Below, in pieces: positions 25,772 to 38,009 of a stretch of 64,000 nt of DNA. How positions within the stretch are numbered: the first letter of the stretch is position 1; every line of letters starts with the position of its first letter. The translations under genes and the position numbers were made by a program. This DNA comes from Ipomoea triloba (taxonomy: Eukaryota > Streptophyta > Magnoliopsida > Solanales > Convolvulaceae), in assembly GCF_003576645.1 (NCBI RefSeq), contig NC_044917.1:8280165-8344164 (forward strand). Reading direction: 5' to 3'. The notes under the pieces are model-generated. The model saw only the letters and a list, made by a program, of their open reading frames with translations, made no database searches and was not told the origin of the DNA.

Positions 25772-28700
25772 ATGGCTTCAGCTTTGGAAAATGAGATTCC
25801 ATCACCGGATATTATCATACCCAACGAATGGTCCGATGCTGCCGACACCATAGCCTATGACTCCGTTACTTTACCCCCACCAGTTTCCTTCATCTGTGGC
25901 CCCAAAAATTGTGGCAAGACTACATTTTCCCGCCACCTCCTCCATGTTCTTCTCAACAGGTCCCCCCCCCCTTTTTTTTTACTCCACTAGTCATTACATT
26001 AAAATATGAATTGTGTTTTACCTTCTAATGCATTGTGTATAAGTGAAGTAAAATAGATTGAAATTTACTCCGTATATACTTATTGCCACTATTGTATGAA
26101 TTGGACATTTAATTTAAGCACAAACATTTTATTAAGCTTTATTGAATATTTGATTATTTTGATGTAATCAATTCAGTGAAAGGTTGTTAATGGCCTCTGC
26201 TATACATAATCAGGAGATTGTTAAGATCGCATGTGAAATATAAAATATGAATACAAATATCTATAAATAGGGTGCTCTTCCATTTGATTAACACAGTTGC
26301 TATGTGGCAGTGAACTGAGTTCCTTGCATATATTTTCAACAGTTAAGTTGTCTAACCAAAAGGATTTTACTTTTTGGAAGCAGAGGCTGGGACTGAAATA
26401 GGCAAAATTTTTGCTAAAAAATATTTGGAATTTTATTTCTTCCCATTTTCATCTGAAAGAACTCTTCACAATTTATTTTTTACTCTGTAATTTTTACGGG
26501 TAATAATTGTCAAATTGTGATCTTTTATTCTATAAAAAAACATTGATATTTTTTTTTTGGAGTTTCAGGTATAGAAAAGTGGCTTATTTGGATACCGATG
26601 TTGGGCAGACAGAGTTTACTCCACCTGGTTTCCTATCACTCACAATAATTGACAAAATACCTGCTGGTAAGCAAATAAATGGCCTTTGGCATCTGAACTG
26701 AAGCTTCTTTATTTGCTTTCTCTGAATAAAATCTGTTGTCATTTTATGACATGATGTGTTAATAATATTTTTTTCTTCTTTCTTTATCAGATTTGACAAT
26801 TCCATGCCTAAAAACACCAGAGAGGTATGCACCCTCAGCTTTGTTATCAAGTAAATCTTACACTACCTTGTTAACCTGTGATAGTATTCTTTTTTGCAAA
26901 TTACAAAAGATTGTTAAATCCAAAAGGGGAAGGGGAAAAAGGTAAAACATGACACTTCTAATGAAGTATTTGCAGATAAAGTATCCTTGCAAGTTGTGAA
27001 ATCATGTTGATTTAATGGCTACATTAGAGTTCATTTTTGCCTGATGTCTTCCCAGTTTAGCTGTAGAAACTTGCACCAAATTCTGTGGTCTGCTATAATA
27101 ACATATACTCAATGTCTAAGGAGGAAAAGTAATTTACTTTTTTTTTTTTGTTTTGTTTTCTTTTCATTTGAGTTGGCATTTCCAAATATCACAAAGTGTC
27201 ATACACATTTTTTGTAACCAGATGCCAATGCTCTTCATGCAGTTTGAATATCTAATTTTAATGGTGTGTGAAGAAAACATTATTTTCATCTGAATTTTGT
27301 ATTCATATAGCATAAAGTAAGCAGTTGAATGATGCATGTTGTTTATGTCTAGCACATGAAGTTGTGTTTCCAACTGTTAATGCAAATTGGAACAAATGAT
27401 CTTCTATTCTTCTAGTATATTTGTAAAATTCCCTACTAATTTTTCCTTAAAATTTTCTTTCAGATGCTTTTTCTTTGGCGATGTTTCATCAAAAAGGGAC
27501 CCAAAACTCTACTTAACATATGCATGTGCCTTGTATGATCATTATCAGAAAAAGTACTGCATGCTTAATAATAGTGAAAATCCTGCTAATGCTGAAATGC
27601 CCATTGTGATTAATACCCCTGGTTGGGTAAAAGGTTTGTTTGTTTTAAAGAAAATTTTATTTTCAGTTCATTATTTTTGGCTATTCTTTTTGCTTGATAT
27701 ACAATTGCAATATTTAAGTATCATTTTGTTTTCCTTGCATGTTAGGCATTGGCTATGAAATACTTGTGGATATCTTGAAATATATTTCTCCTAGTCATGT
27801 TGTCAAGATTCGCATATCTGCTGAGAGCAAGAATCTACCAGCGGGGGCATTTTGGCTAGATGAAGGGGAAGCTCCAGTGACTAACCTAATTGAAATCAAT
27901 TCAGCCCGTCAGGACTCTTCACGAAGATCGTATGTGCTACTTTTAGTCTCAAATTAATACGTTAGTTCCACTTTGACTAGCAAACTGTAATGTTCTGTTT
28001 AGAAAGCTGCCTCTCTACTTTAACCAGAAAATGCATATTCTCTAAATTTTAGGGAACTTTTTGTTGCTGATTGTTTTAGTATTTTTATGCTCTTTCACAT
28101 TAATATGCTATTATTTCTACAAACAACCCAAACTTAGTTTGCAGGAGAGCTATAGCTATTCCTCATGTTTTTACACTACTTTTAGGATTCTGGTGCAGAA
28201 GGATGCACGACTTCTGAGGGACCTTCGTATCATAGCTTATTTTAGACAATGTTTTCCAAATGATGCTAATATCACTACATCCAAGGAACTAGCTCATGCA
28301 TTAGCTGCACATCCTCCGTATGAGATATCTATATCAAGTGTCAAAATTAAGCACCTTCACTGCCAGGTTGGTTCTGCTACTAATAAACAGGTTATTTTGC
28401 TATGACTGATCAAGAAACTGACCTGGAAGTATATGCTGAACTCTCTTTCAGTTGAATGGATTTTTCGTATCTTTTTCACATTATCTTTCATCATTTGGTG
28501 AACAAGTTTGCATAATTCATAAGAGAGTTATTAAGAGAGATAAGTGGGGATAGAAACTTCTCTGATGACACAAAATATCGTTTCTAGGTACCCAAGGATG
28601 AGGTTTTCTACAGCTTGAATGCAACAATTGTTGGCTTGGCCGTTAGCCCTGAAGATATGCCTCACTGTGTTGGTTTAGGTGTGTTACTGCAAAACTTATC

Positions 28701-29777
28701 TTGCTTTAGGGAGTTAGCCAATTTTCTTATATGCAGTGGAAAGAGTAAATCACTGATATTGATCCTTGACCCATTTAAATTCTGGGATCAACTGTTTACT
28801 ATACTACAGTGGAAAATACCTTTGGATATCTACTTCTGAATTCTGAGTGGCTGTTGCATTTCAATCTTACTTTTCGGTCCAGATAAATTTAATATGAAAT
28901 TGGTTTTTCCTCTTTGTTAATAATGAATTAGGAATTGTGAGAGGCATTGACACCACCAGACAGGTCCTCTATTTAATTACTCCTGTGCCATTGGACAGTC
29001 TGAAGATGGTTGATCTTTTGCTGCAGGGTTTTATTGAAATTCCTACTTCTTTATTGCAAGTGAGTTTTCCTTCCTATTATGAATATCAGCTTCTAGCTAG
29101 TCTTGTAGATCTTTTGATTTTATTTCTAGCTTTCTGCACTTCGCCTGAGAAAATATGACTAGAGTTCCTACCCAAAAATTAAAAATCAAGAGGATATATA
29201 TAAGACGATATTGGGTAAATGTTACGCACACAATATGGGAAGACCTTTTGGTGGAATTGAAATTTTCAATCCACCGAGTTTGTATTGGATGGAAATTTCT
29301 TTAATGCCTCCGTCTACATGGATGTTTGTGATGCACAACAACCTAACCTAGCATGGCTTTTTAATGACGAAACTATTAACTAGAAAAGTGATGGTCTAGT
29401 TGCTTTAGTTTTATATATTAGGTCAAAGATAGATAGAGAACTTTTTTTTTTTTTTTGGAGTACTATTGGCTCTGTTACATTGTAATATTTGTTTATTTAT
29501 ACTTTCTCGACCTCATGACCTCCTATTTGGGAGAGTCAACCTGGTAGATAGAGAACTTGAACTCTTCTCTCTGCCTTCTACATCCAGAAAGGTTCATTAT
29601 ATTCATAGAAGTAAACCCCTTCTTGATGCTCTAAAAAATTATACTAGTTTCTAGTTTCCATGCTATGCATTTATATTATTTTCAACTTTTTAGACTCTAA
29701 TTTAATTATTGGGTTTTCTTCAGGTTCAAGGCTGCATTTCACCTTACATGTCTGCCAATGTATTGCCTGCATATTAG
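25772..29777 (+). CDS. NOL9: NOL9/GRC3-type polynucleotide 5'-hydroxyl kinase
   Basis: Predicted RNA/DNA 5'-OH kinase of the Clp1/Grc3 group. In yeast and human, Grc3/NOL9 phosphorylates RNA ends during ITS2 removal from pre-rRNA in the nucleolus. Nine exons with GT-AG borders: 25772-25959, 26569-26666, 26791-26824, 27464-27633, 27746-27929, 28186-28366, 28588-28678, 28932-29059, 29724-29777. They total 1128 nt, 375 aa plus stop, and phase is kept throughout. The Walker A motif GPKNCGKT is at residues 43-50. YLDTDVGQTEFTPPG (from residue 69) is the strand after it that holds the acidic metal/substrate residues in this family. The ..VINTPGWVKGIGYEIL.. segment follows. The short plant-type form lacks the long N-terminal extension of human NOL9. 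Exon 1 starts at the first ATG after a purine-rich leader. Confidence 0.92.
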
Positions 29778-30050
29778 GAGACCAATAGTGGTGCTGGTTA
29801 GAATTAGTATTAATTACGTAGTAGTAGTTTTCCAAATTAAATTACTGCGTTTATAGATATCCTCTTAATAGGAATTCTAATATATCGAACAACAAAAATG
29901 TACTGTCAGAACTCAGACGATTGAAGTTGTTTGGATTGAACATCTCATATTTCATCTTTCTTTAGTCTGTTTTTGAATGCTTTCAGCAATTTTTTCGTAT
30001 AGAATTGGTGGTTGGGCTTTTCCTTCTTCTTTTTTTTTTTTTTTTCACAA
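29778..30050. other. 3' flank of the kinase gene
   Basis: AT-rich DNA that probably contains the 3' UTR. A T homopolymer lies at 30028-30045. No other feature seen. Confidence 0.4.
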
Positions 30051-30054
30051 TTTT

Positions 30055-30325
30055 AGAATCTATGTTCACCAGTTTTGAACTTTATGTTCACAATTTCATA
30101 ATTTTATGTTCAAAATTTCAGAACTCTATATTCATAATTTCATAACTCTATATTCAATAGTATAACACAATTTTTGAATCTATATAACAAAATTGTGAAT
30201 ATAGACTTCAAAAATTGTAAATATTGATTAATGTATTTTTGCATATTGAGATTTTAAAATTGTAAATATAAAGTTTTACAATTGTAAACATAGAATTTTA
30301 AAATTGTAAACATAGAGTTGTTAGC
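30055..30325. repeat. Mirrored short tandem repeats (hairpin-forming)
   Basis: The left half carries about five degenerate copies of a unit like tatgttcacaatttcagaac. The right half carries about four copies of its complement (aaattgtaaacatagaatttt). The whole could fold into one AT-rich hairpin. It may be a MITE with expanded subterminal repeats. Confidence 0.6.
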
Positions 30326-30410
30326 ATAATTTGCCGTATGTTGTAATTGTTCATGGGCTTTTTTAAAAAGAATATATGCGCTTGTTGGGGTACGAATATT
30401 CTAGCCCAAG

Positions 30411-30880
30411 ACTAAGAGCAATTCCATTAGGAATTTTTGCTTACTTTTTGAGGAAGAAAAAAATTGTGTTACAGAGTATTTTTGCACAAATGGAAAGTAA
30501 GATTTTTTGGAATACTTTATTCCTATAACAATTTATTTTTTTTGCAAGTTAAAAGAAAAGGTGAGACGTGCAATTGCGTCTCATCGCTGCCCCTTGGCGC
30601 GTGTGCTATATCCACGCGCATGGGGATTCAGAGTGGTCGCCAACTAGCGCCCACTCTGAATGGTTTTGTATTTTTTTTTTTGTTTTTTTTTTTGGTTAAA
30701 ACATTTATAATTATAAATTTATTTTAATTTTGATATGTTTAATTTAAATATAATAAAAATAATAATTGTAATTATAATTTTTATACTAATAATAAATAAA
30801 GAAATAATTAAGTTAAACTTTGTGGTCAACCGATATAACTATGACTCTTTCAAATGAGGAATGAGGATGCTCTAATGTAA
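30411..30880. mobile_element. MITE with GAGCA-type ends and three GC-rich hairpins
   Basis: The left end (aagagcaattccattaggaat) is loosely inverted with the right end (aaatgaggaatgaggatgctct). The interior has three near-perfect palindromes within 110 bp: gagacgtgcaattgcgtctc (30562-30581), gcgcgtg..cacgcgc (about 30598-30620) and an 18-bp stem around 30627-30662. No transposase. A partial right end of the same kind (gaggatgctctaatgt) recurs at about 31236-31251. Confidence 0.6.
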
Positions 30881-31521
30881 GAAAAACACAATAGTCAGAT
30901 TATTTATGTTTATGTCTAACATTTGGTATCAGAGCCTGTATAATTTCTGTTTGGTTGATTATTATGTCTAAAATCAACAATTATTTTGTTTTATATACAT
31001 TGAGTTCTTGGTATGTATTTTGTATATTATTCTTCAAAATATGCATATATCTATTCGGTTTTTTATATAATAATTTGTGTATATTTTGGACGGATTATAC
31101 GTGGACCGTTGAAATTGTTTTTTTCAGTCTTCAGATTAATTTTGATTTGTTTTAAAAATTAATGAATCTAAAATTACCTACTGCCTGAGTTTATTTTCTT
31201 TCGCCTGATTTCTCTTCTGTCTGAGTTCGTTGAACGAGGATGCTCTAATGTTGTGCTAAGCTCAATGTTAGATCTTGGTACATTGTCTTTGGGAGGTGGG
31301 AAAGAATAACACGCTTTGATTATATTCCAAAAATAATTATGCCACAATAAGACCAACGAAAGATATTTTGAAAAAAAGGACTAACACTTATAAATCTAGA
31401 ATAAAAAATAGAATTAACTCTTTGTAAAATTAAGTTTAATATATTACTATAGGCATACCTTTTAATCAATTCATTCAGCCCTTTCTATCTCTTAATTTGT
31501 TGGGAGGGCTATCTATAATGT

Positions 31522-31914
31522 AGAGTTAATTTCATTTTTGGTTTTAGAATTGTAGATGACAATCCACTATTAGTCTTTTTTTATCAGAACATTTACTTTT
31601 GGTCCTAGCATCATTGTGACATGACCATTTTTGGTCCTCTATCAACAAAATAGTTTAAATTTCGTTAAATACAAGAGCATTTCGATCTTCAATTATGAAT
31701 CTTTAAAAAAAAAATAAACATAAAAAATATAGTGGGTCAACCTACTTTGTATAAAAAAATCTAAATGTTCTTGTATTTAATGACATTTCAATGATTTTGT
31801 TGACAGATGACCAAAACTGGTCATGTCACAATAATACTAAGACCAAAAGTGGATGTTTTGATAATAAAGAACTAAAAATGAAATGTCTATAGGACAAAAA
31901 ATGAAATTAACTCT
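31522..31914. mobile_element. MITE with AGAGTTAATT ends and 9-bp target duplication
   Basis: The ends agagttaattt/aaattaactct are inverted, and the arms stay similar for over 100 bp on each side (ctttttggtcct... versus its complement). It is flanked by ctataatgt at 31513-31521 and 31915-31923, a perfect 9-bp direct repeat as expected for a Mutator-type insertion. It belongs to the same end family as the 521-bp hairpin at 17682. A further lone right end occurs near 31405-31418. Confidence 0.82.
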
Positions 31915-31929
31915 CTATAATGTACTAGG

Positions 31930-32349
31930 CCGTATTTATTTAGTTTTTATTGAGACCGTTGTAAAATGTCCGCCATGCAATTGTGAAACTTTCATATATG
32001 CTGTATATATCTCCATTTCACACCTACCTGAATCCTGATTCTTTTGGCTTGAATTGGCACCCCTTAGCTTTAATTTGGATTGGAACATAACATCTATCTT
32101 AATTATTAGCGTGCGTAAAGATGGATGAGATCACAGTGTACTCATCATCTTCACAGCGCCAACCCTAAACTCACGATCCACACCACGACTACGTATGTAT
32201 ATGATCTGGGATTCTGGGCTTCTTCATTATTACTCTCCAACCGCCAATATCATCATCATGATCTGCGCTCTTCTCGGTTCCGATCTGTTGTTGTTTATTG
32301 ATGTTTTCTCCCAGTCCCCGACCACGAAAACACAATACTCATTATCAGA
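31930..32349 (+). other. Upstream region of the DUF593 gene
   Basis: It contains no ORF of interest. A possible 5' UTR precedes the ATG at 32350. No clear TATA box could be singled out among the TA-rich words near 31998-32012. Confidence 0.35.
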
Positions 32350-33787
32350 ATGAAAACGCTGCCGTTCAAGTGCTTCGTGGAGCAGAATCTGGGAAGACAA
32401 GGCCTTGCATTCATTTACGCTATTCTGGAATTCGTGATGGTGGTGTTGCTTCTTCTCGATGGGATACTAGGGTTCTTCTCTGCGGAATTCGCTAGGTTTT
32501 TCGAATTGGAAGTCCCCTGTTTTCTGTGCACCAGGATAATAGATCCTACATTCTCCTATTCCGATTGCTGTAATGAATGTGTGTGCGAAGCCCACAAGAA
32601 GGACATTTCTTCCCTCGCGTATTGCCATGCCCACAGGATTCTGTCCGATATCAGGAGCATGTGTGAGGAGTGTATTCTCTCCTTTTCTGCTCATACAGAG
32701 GGGGATTGTGAAAGGTACAAGTCTCTGCTGGGGGTTATGCATAATCATAATATTAATATTAATAATAATAAGGATGTTGTTATCGACTACAATGATCCCA
32801 AAACCGCTGCGGCGAGATTCTGGAGTAGGGATTTTGAGGAGGAGATTGGAGGCTCTGTGATTCCCAGGTGCTCTTGCTGTGGGGAGCTTCTAAGCACACC
32901 CCCCAAAAACACTGCCACTTTGTCCTCGTCTATGAAAGCAGCAGTGGCTCCGCCTCCCTCCCCGTCCCACACCCCTCCACCCCAACTGCAAAATCCTCGT
33001 GATGATGAGTTAGCTTTACCTCACGTTATTCCTGCCACTCAACTCAGCTTGGTCTCCAACAATGATTCTCCTCTGCTTCCAGATAACGAGGACCAAGATG
33101 ATAATGCTTCAAATGGAGGTAACATCTTGTTAGGATCCCCCTATGCCCCATAGTCTTTACTTGAGTGGCTCTGATATCACTGGTTAGAATTAAACACTTA
33201 TCACTTTGCCAAAAGATATAGCTAGTAGTGAAGATGCAACTATTTCTTTATAGGCTGTAATCACATTTTAGAGAGTTAGGTGCTGGACTTGACACTTCAC
33301 TAACCTCTGCTCAACAATCCACTAGCCACCAAATGATGAACTTGGCCCTTTACTGGCCTCCACCCAACACATCTTAATGAGTTCTACTACATGTACTCCC
33401 TACTTCTATTCCATTACTTTTATCCCTTGGCAATTGGTGATTAGTTATCTTCGTCCTGTGGGTCTCAATGAAAATGTCAATATCAAAATTTTGTGAGAGG
33501 GAGTAAAATTTGGGAGTACGAGTAGTATTTTCCCATTTTAATTAATTCTTTAAGTACCCACTAGCTGGTTTCTAGTTTTTGGCATATGAAGGCTAGCTGC
33601 TATTACCACTAGAATATTTCAATTTGTATTACTTCTTGTACTGCAATTCACTTAATTTTTGCATAGCTGCTATGCTAGCTGCTGATTTTCTGTAAAAACT
33701 GTGGGCATTTGACAAGAATGGAAGCTAAAAGTTTAGTTCTGTGATTATTGGCATAATAATTTATTTAATTTAATTTGTTGTCCGGCC

Positions 33788-33833
<46 letters not shown>

Positions 33834-34848
33834 TACCTGGTGGAGAGAGTAGCAATAAATCTGCAACAATGCTATTGCTTCCAGAATCTGGGGACCAGCT
33901 GCTTGAAGATGATGCTGCTTCCAAAAGCCCAAGCTTTATTAGAGGTGGGAACAAGTTCTTTGGGATACCTTTGTCAGATAACAAGTCAAGAAAGATGTCA
34001 ATGGATTTCCTCCCAGATGTTACTGACACGAATGAAGGAGATGGTGAGAAGAAACAGGTTCGCTTGGATCGCAGCAGATCTCTCATGGCTCTGTACATGG
34101 AATTGGACGAAGAGAGGAATGCTTCCGCCATTGCAGCCAACAATGCAATGGCAATGATCACTCGGTTGCAGGCCGAAAAGGCAGCCGTTAAGATGGAGGC
34201 ACTGCAGCACAAGAGAATGATGGAAGAACACGCAGAATACTACCGAGAAGAGCTGCAAGTAATGAAGGACATGCTCCTAAAGAGAGAGGAGGAGCTGAAG
34301 GATTTGGAATCTGAGCTCGAGATGTACAGAGAGAAATTTGGATCAATGAGTAACGCAGCATGGAGTGAAACGTACCATTCTGGGGAGTATATTAATGAGA
34401 ATATAGTGGATTCTTCTCTTGAGATAGAGAACGAGAGATCTCGCCTTTTGAGCTTGTTTTCAAGTTTCGAAAAGAAGTTCAATGCAGCATCAGACAATGA
34501 AGAATACCTTCTAGTAAAAGTAGGAGATCAGGAAGATCAACAACAATCGGGGGGTATATATATATATATATATATATAGTCTCTATTCTATTCTTAACTG
34601 TTTTAATTAACTTATTTTATTATTGTTGAATCTTTACAGCCAGTAAACATGCTGTTTCTGTTGTTGTAGGAAATGAAAAAACAGCTACCCTTACAAGAGA
34701 AATGTCAGATATCACAGAAAGGTTGAGAGCCATTGAAGCAGAAAGTGGGTGCATAAAGCACACCACTATGACTTTACAAAGGGGAGACGAAGGGATCAAA
34801 CTCTTGACAGAAATAGCTGACAATCTAAAAAAGCTTAGGGCGCTGTGA
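32350..34848 (+). CDS. DUF593 (GTD-binding) myosin-binding-like membrane protein
   Basis: Member of the zein-binding/MyoB family; known members (FLOURY1, MyoB proteins) are membrane-anchored receptors that bind the globular tail of class XI myosins. Three exons: 32350-33118, 33846-34553, 34670-34848, total 1656 nt, 551 aa. A hydrophobic membrane segment (about residues 17-45, ..AILEFVMVVLLLLDGILG..) is followed by a Cys/His cluster (PCFLC, CCNECVCEAHKKDISSLAYCHAH). The DUF593 coiled coil is at about residues 335-420 (RSLMALYMELDEERNASA ... EMYREKF), with another coil near the C-terminus. The first intron ends in an AT microsatellite (33791-33830), so its acceptor at 33845 is an inference from reading frame. 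The second intron begins within a TA run (34554-34577). Confidence 0.85.
33791..33830. repeat. (AT)n microsatellite at an intron 3' end
   Basis: About 20 AT dinucleotides directly upstream of the inferred acceptor of the DUF593 gene, in the place normally taken by a pyrimidine tract. Confidence 0.9.
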
Positions 34849-35516
34849 AGAAGACATCATAATATAATATTATCAGTGTTAGTTACTGGTTTTTGTGTCT
34901 TAGGATTTCAACATTGTATGGAAAAGAAATGTGGTGCATGAATGCTTTATACAACTTTACTGACTTTTTCCTAATACAAAATACTGCGTATGCTACAGAA
35001 AGAAAGAAAGATTATTATGCTTCGCCTCTATTTTCTCTCCTGAAACATACTAAGGTTGGTTTGTGAAGTTCAATTCAGGTTATGACATTTGTCATTAATG
35101 ACATTCTTGCATAAAAGTAACACATACATTTTGAATCAAATTATGCTGAAATATGGTACTTCAATATGTTTAGTTCTTACTTTCTGTTTCCAGCAGCCAA
35201 ACTGCAATATATATATATATATATGCTACTGCAGAGGGTGTTGCAGCTGCAGTTAGCTATTGCAGGCCACTGAGATTCATTTTTCCATTGTCATTGGAAG
35301 TTTGGAACATGCTAATTATTATTTATTTGTTTTTTTTTTTTTATTCATTTTCCCTCTGTTTCTTGGTTACAGAAAGGTCAAATTTTTCAGGGAATATATG
35401 CAGGCAGTCTCATGATACACACAATACAATCAACATTCCTAGTTTCCATATGTCTGACACAGCATAGAGTGCTGTATATTTACATTTAACTATGTATTAA
35501 TATGTATATATATGTG

Positions 35517-35608
35517 AACATTTTTTGGGTTGAAAATACAGGAGAAAATGTCCAAATATTGAACATTTTTTTTTTGGGTTGAAAATACAGGAGAAAATGT
35601 CCAAATAT
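35517..35608. repeat. Tandem duplication of about 46 bp
   Basis: The segment beginning gaacattttttgggttgaaa and ending gtccaaatatt occurs twice head-to-tail. The second copy differs mainly by a longer T run. No gene lies in 34849-35800. Confidence 0.85.
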
Positions 35609-35809
35609 TCACCAATCACCCTTAGGCCTAAACCTAGCTATAAGATTATTTTGTGTCTGTTATTAGGAATGTTTTTAACTTGTGTTTGGTTAAAATTATA
35701 CTGGTGTAATATTAACGGACTATAATACCTTTAACTCATTTCATTTTAAAAAATATTTTATAGTCTATATGAAAATTTTCTAAATATTACTTTGATTATC
35801 TAAATTTTA

Positions 35810-36300
35810 AATTGAATGTTGATGTAGCAATGGACACTGTTGGGCGCCGCATGGGTTTTGGTTGGGCAATGCGGGATGATTCCGGAATTCTAGTGGCAGT
35901 GGTCATGTATTCACGGGAGGGGATCTACTCGGTTAAGGAAGCGGAGGCTATGGGTGCTAGGGAGGCCCTTAGTTGGTTGAAGCAGAGAGGTTGGTCTCAT
36001 GTGGTCCTTGAAACGGATGGCAGGTGGTGACTACTGCAGTCTCTTCAGGGGTGGATTTATCTCCTTTTGGGGCTATTATTGATGACATTCGTAGTTATTT
36101 GCAAGATTTACCTCATGTTCATTTTCAGTTTGTTAAACGGTAATATGGTAGCTCATACTATAGCTTTTCATGCTTTGAGTCACACGGGGGGTGGACTGAT
36201 TGAGTATTTTGACTCTAGCCCTCGGTTCCTTTCTGATGTAATGTGTGACGATTTAATGAATTAATTTGCGTTGTTTCGTTTTCAAAAAAAAATAAAAATA
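35810..36300 (+). pseudogene. LINE RNase H-domain remnant (5'-truncated)
   Basis: The translation reads GFGWAMRDDSGILVAVVMYS, then KEAEAMGAREALSWLKQRGW and VVLETDGR, the typical C-terminal RNase H (RVT_3) domain of plant non-LTR retrotransposons and relatives. It continues in another frame with DLPHVHFQFVKR..NGNMVAHTIAFHAL (about 36105-36175) and ends near 36260, followed by an A-rich tail at 36283-36298. A frameshift/stop near 36028 separates the two halves. The catalytic acidic residues are partly present, but upstream reverse transcriptase is missing. Confidence 0.75.
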
Positions 36301-36436
36301 CTCTGCATTTATAATTACTTGACACTTTTGGAAATTACAATTTGCAATATTTTTCTTTTGGTTTTGAGTAACTCATGCATCGTCATATTCATGCACCAAG
36401 CTGCAATGAGATTTATAAAAAAAAAAAAAAAAAAAA

Positions 36437-37427
36437 NNNNNNNNNNNNNNNNNNNNNNNNNNNNNNNNNNNNNNNNNNNNNNNNNNNNNNNNNNNNNNNN
36501 NNNNNNNNNNNNNNNNNNNNNNNNNNNNNNNNNNNNNNNNNNNNNNNNNNNNNNNNNNNNNNNNNNNNNNNNNNNNNNNNNNNNNNNNNNNNNNNNNNNN
36601 NNNNNNNNNNNNNNNNNNNNNNNNNNNNNNNNNNNNNNNNNNNNNNNNNNNNNNNNNNNNNNNNNNNNNNNNNNNNNNNNNNNNNNNNNNNNNNNNNNNN
36701 NNNNNNNNNNNNNNNNNNNNNNNNNNNNNNNNNNNNNNNNNNNNNNNNNNNNNNNNNNNNNNNNNNNNNNNNNNNNNNNNNNNNNNNNNNNNNNNNNNNN
36801 NNNNNNNNNNNNNNNNNNNNNNNNNNNNNNNNNNNNNNNNNNNNNNNNNNNNNNNNNNNNNNNNNNNNNNNNNNNNNNNNNNNNNNNNNNNNNNNNNNNN
36901 NNNNNNNNNNNNNNNNNNNNNNNNNNNNNNNNNNNNNNNNNNNNNNNNNNNNNNNNNNNNNNNNNNNNNNNNNNNNNNNNNNNNNNNNNNNNNNNNNNNN
37001 NNNNNNNNNNNNNNNNNNNNNNNNNNNNNNNNNNNNNNNNNNNNNNNNNNNNNNNNNNNNNNNNNNNNNNNNNNNNNNNNNNNNNNNNNNNNNNNNNNNN
37101 NNNNNNNNNNNNNNNNNNNNNNNNNNNNNNNNNNNNNNNNNNNNNNNNNNNNNNNNNNNNNNNNNNNNNNNNNNNNNNNNNNNNNNNNNNNNNNNNNNNN
37201 NNNNNNNNNNNNNNNNNNNNNNNNNNNNNNNNNNNNNNNNNNNNNNNNNNNNNNNNNNNNNNNNNNNNNNNNNNNNNNNNNNNNNNNNNNNNNNNNNNNN
37301 NNNNNNNNNNNNNNNNNNNNNNNNNNNNNNNNNNNNNNNNNNNNNNNNNNNNNNNNNNNNNNNNNNNNNNNNNNNNNNNNNNNNNNNNNNNNNNNNNNNN
37401 NNNNNNNNNNNNNNNNNNNNNNNNNNN
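36437..37427. other. Assembly gap (991 N)
   Basis: The gap is bounded by A homopolymers on both sides. The left flank (…gctgcaatgagatt) and the right flank (gaagctgcaatgagatt, 37470-37486) share the same 15-bp phrase, which suggests a duplication or a collapsed repeat around the gap. Long apparent reading frames through the gap are artefacts of N bases. Confidence 0.95.
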
Positions 37428-37429
37428 TA

Positions 37430-37461
<32 letters not shown>

Positions 37462-37799
37462 AAAAGAGGAAGCTGCAATGAGATTACCAAAGAGTCCGCT
37501 AGAATTTTTATTTTATTTAAATTTTATAGAAATAATAACAACAATTTAAACAGGATTGCACACCTACTATCACAGCCTAGCTACAATAATATACTAACGC
37601 AAATTATACTTTGGATAGTTTGTATTGTTGTCTCCGGTCCAAATTTCAAAACAACGTTTGGATTATGTGGCTGAAATTAACATATTATGTGCATTCAGTC
37701 AATGATTATGTACCTGTATTTTGTAAATAAACTGATGGTGTATTAATTATAATAGACACATAATTTATTAAAATGTAGTTGAATTAATTAGAATGATGC

Positions 37800-37935
37800 C
37801 AAAGACCTTGTGGTCAAGCGGCACCCGGTGTACATTCCTATGTGGAAGGGAGTGGGTTTGAGCCTCAGGGTAGAAAAATGATGTCGTTAGAAGTTTTTTC
37901 CATTAATAATGGTAGACGACAAATTTCGTTATGAT
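37800..37935 (+). repeat. SINE-like element
   Basis: A tRNA-like head has box A-like ttgtggtcaagcggca (37808-37823) and box B-like gggtttgagcct (37853-37864), followed by a short unrelated body. The body segment (about 70 bp from 37872) is repeated at 38010-38080 with one or two differences. Confidence 0.55.
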
Positions 37936-38009
37936 CCATGTGATCAATTAATATTGTGGATTGACAAATTTCACTATGAACCATGATCCTTGTAGCAACA
38001 TGGACTGGG

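Noticed and set aside
34554..34577. TA run read as coding (tyrosine-isoleucine tail)
   Set aside because: The frame continues only because of the dinucleotide repeat; splicing at 34553 joins a good downstream exon in phase.
36271..37674. Very long open frames on both strands across the N gap
   Set aside because: They consist of unknown bases plus poly-A/poly-T and have no coding content.
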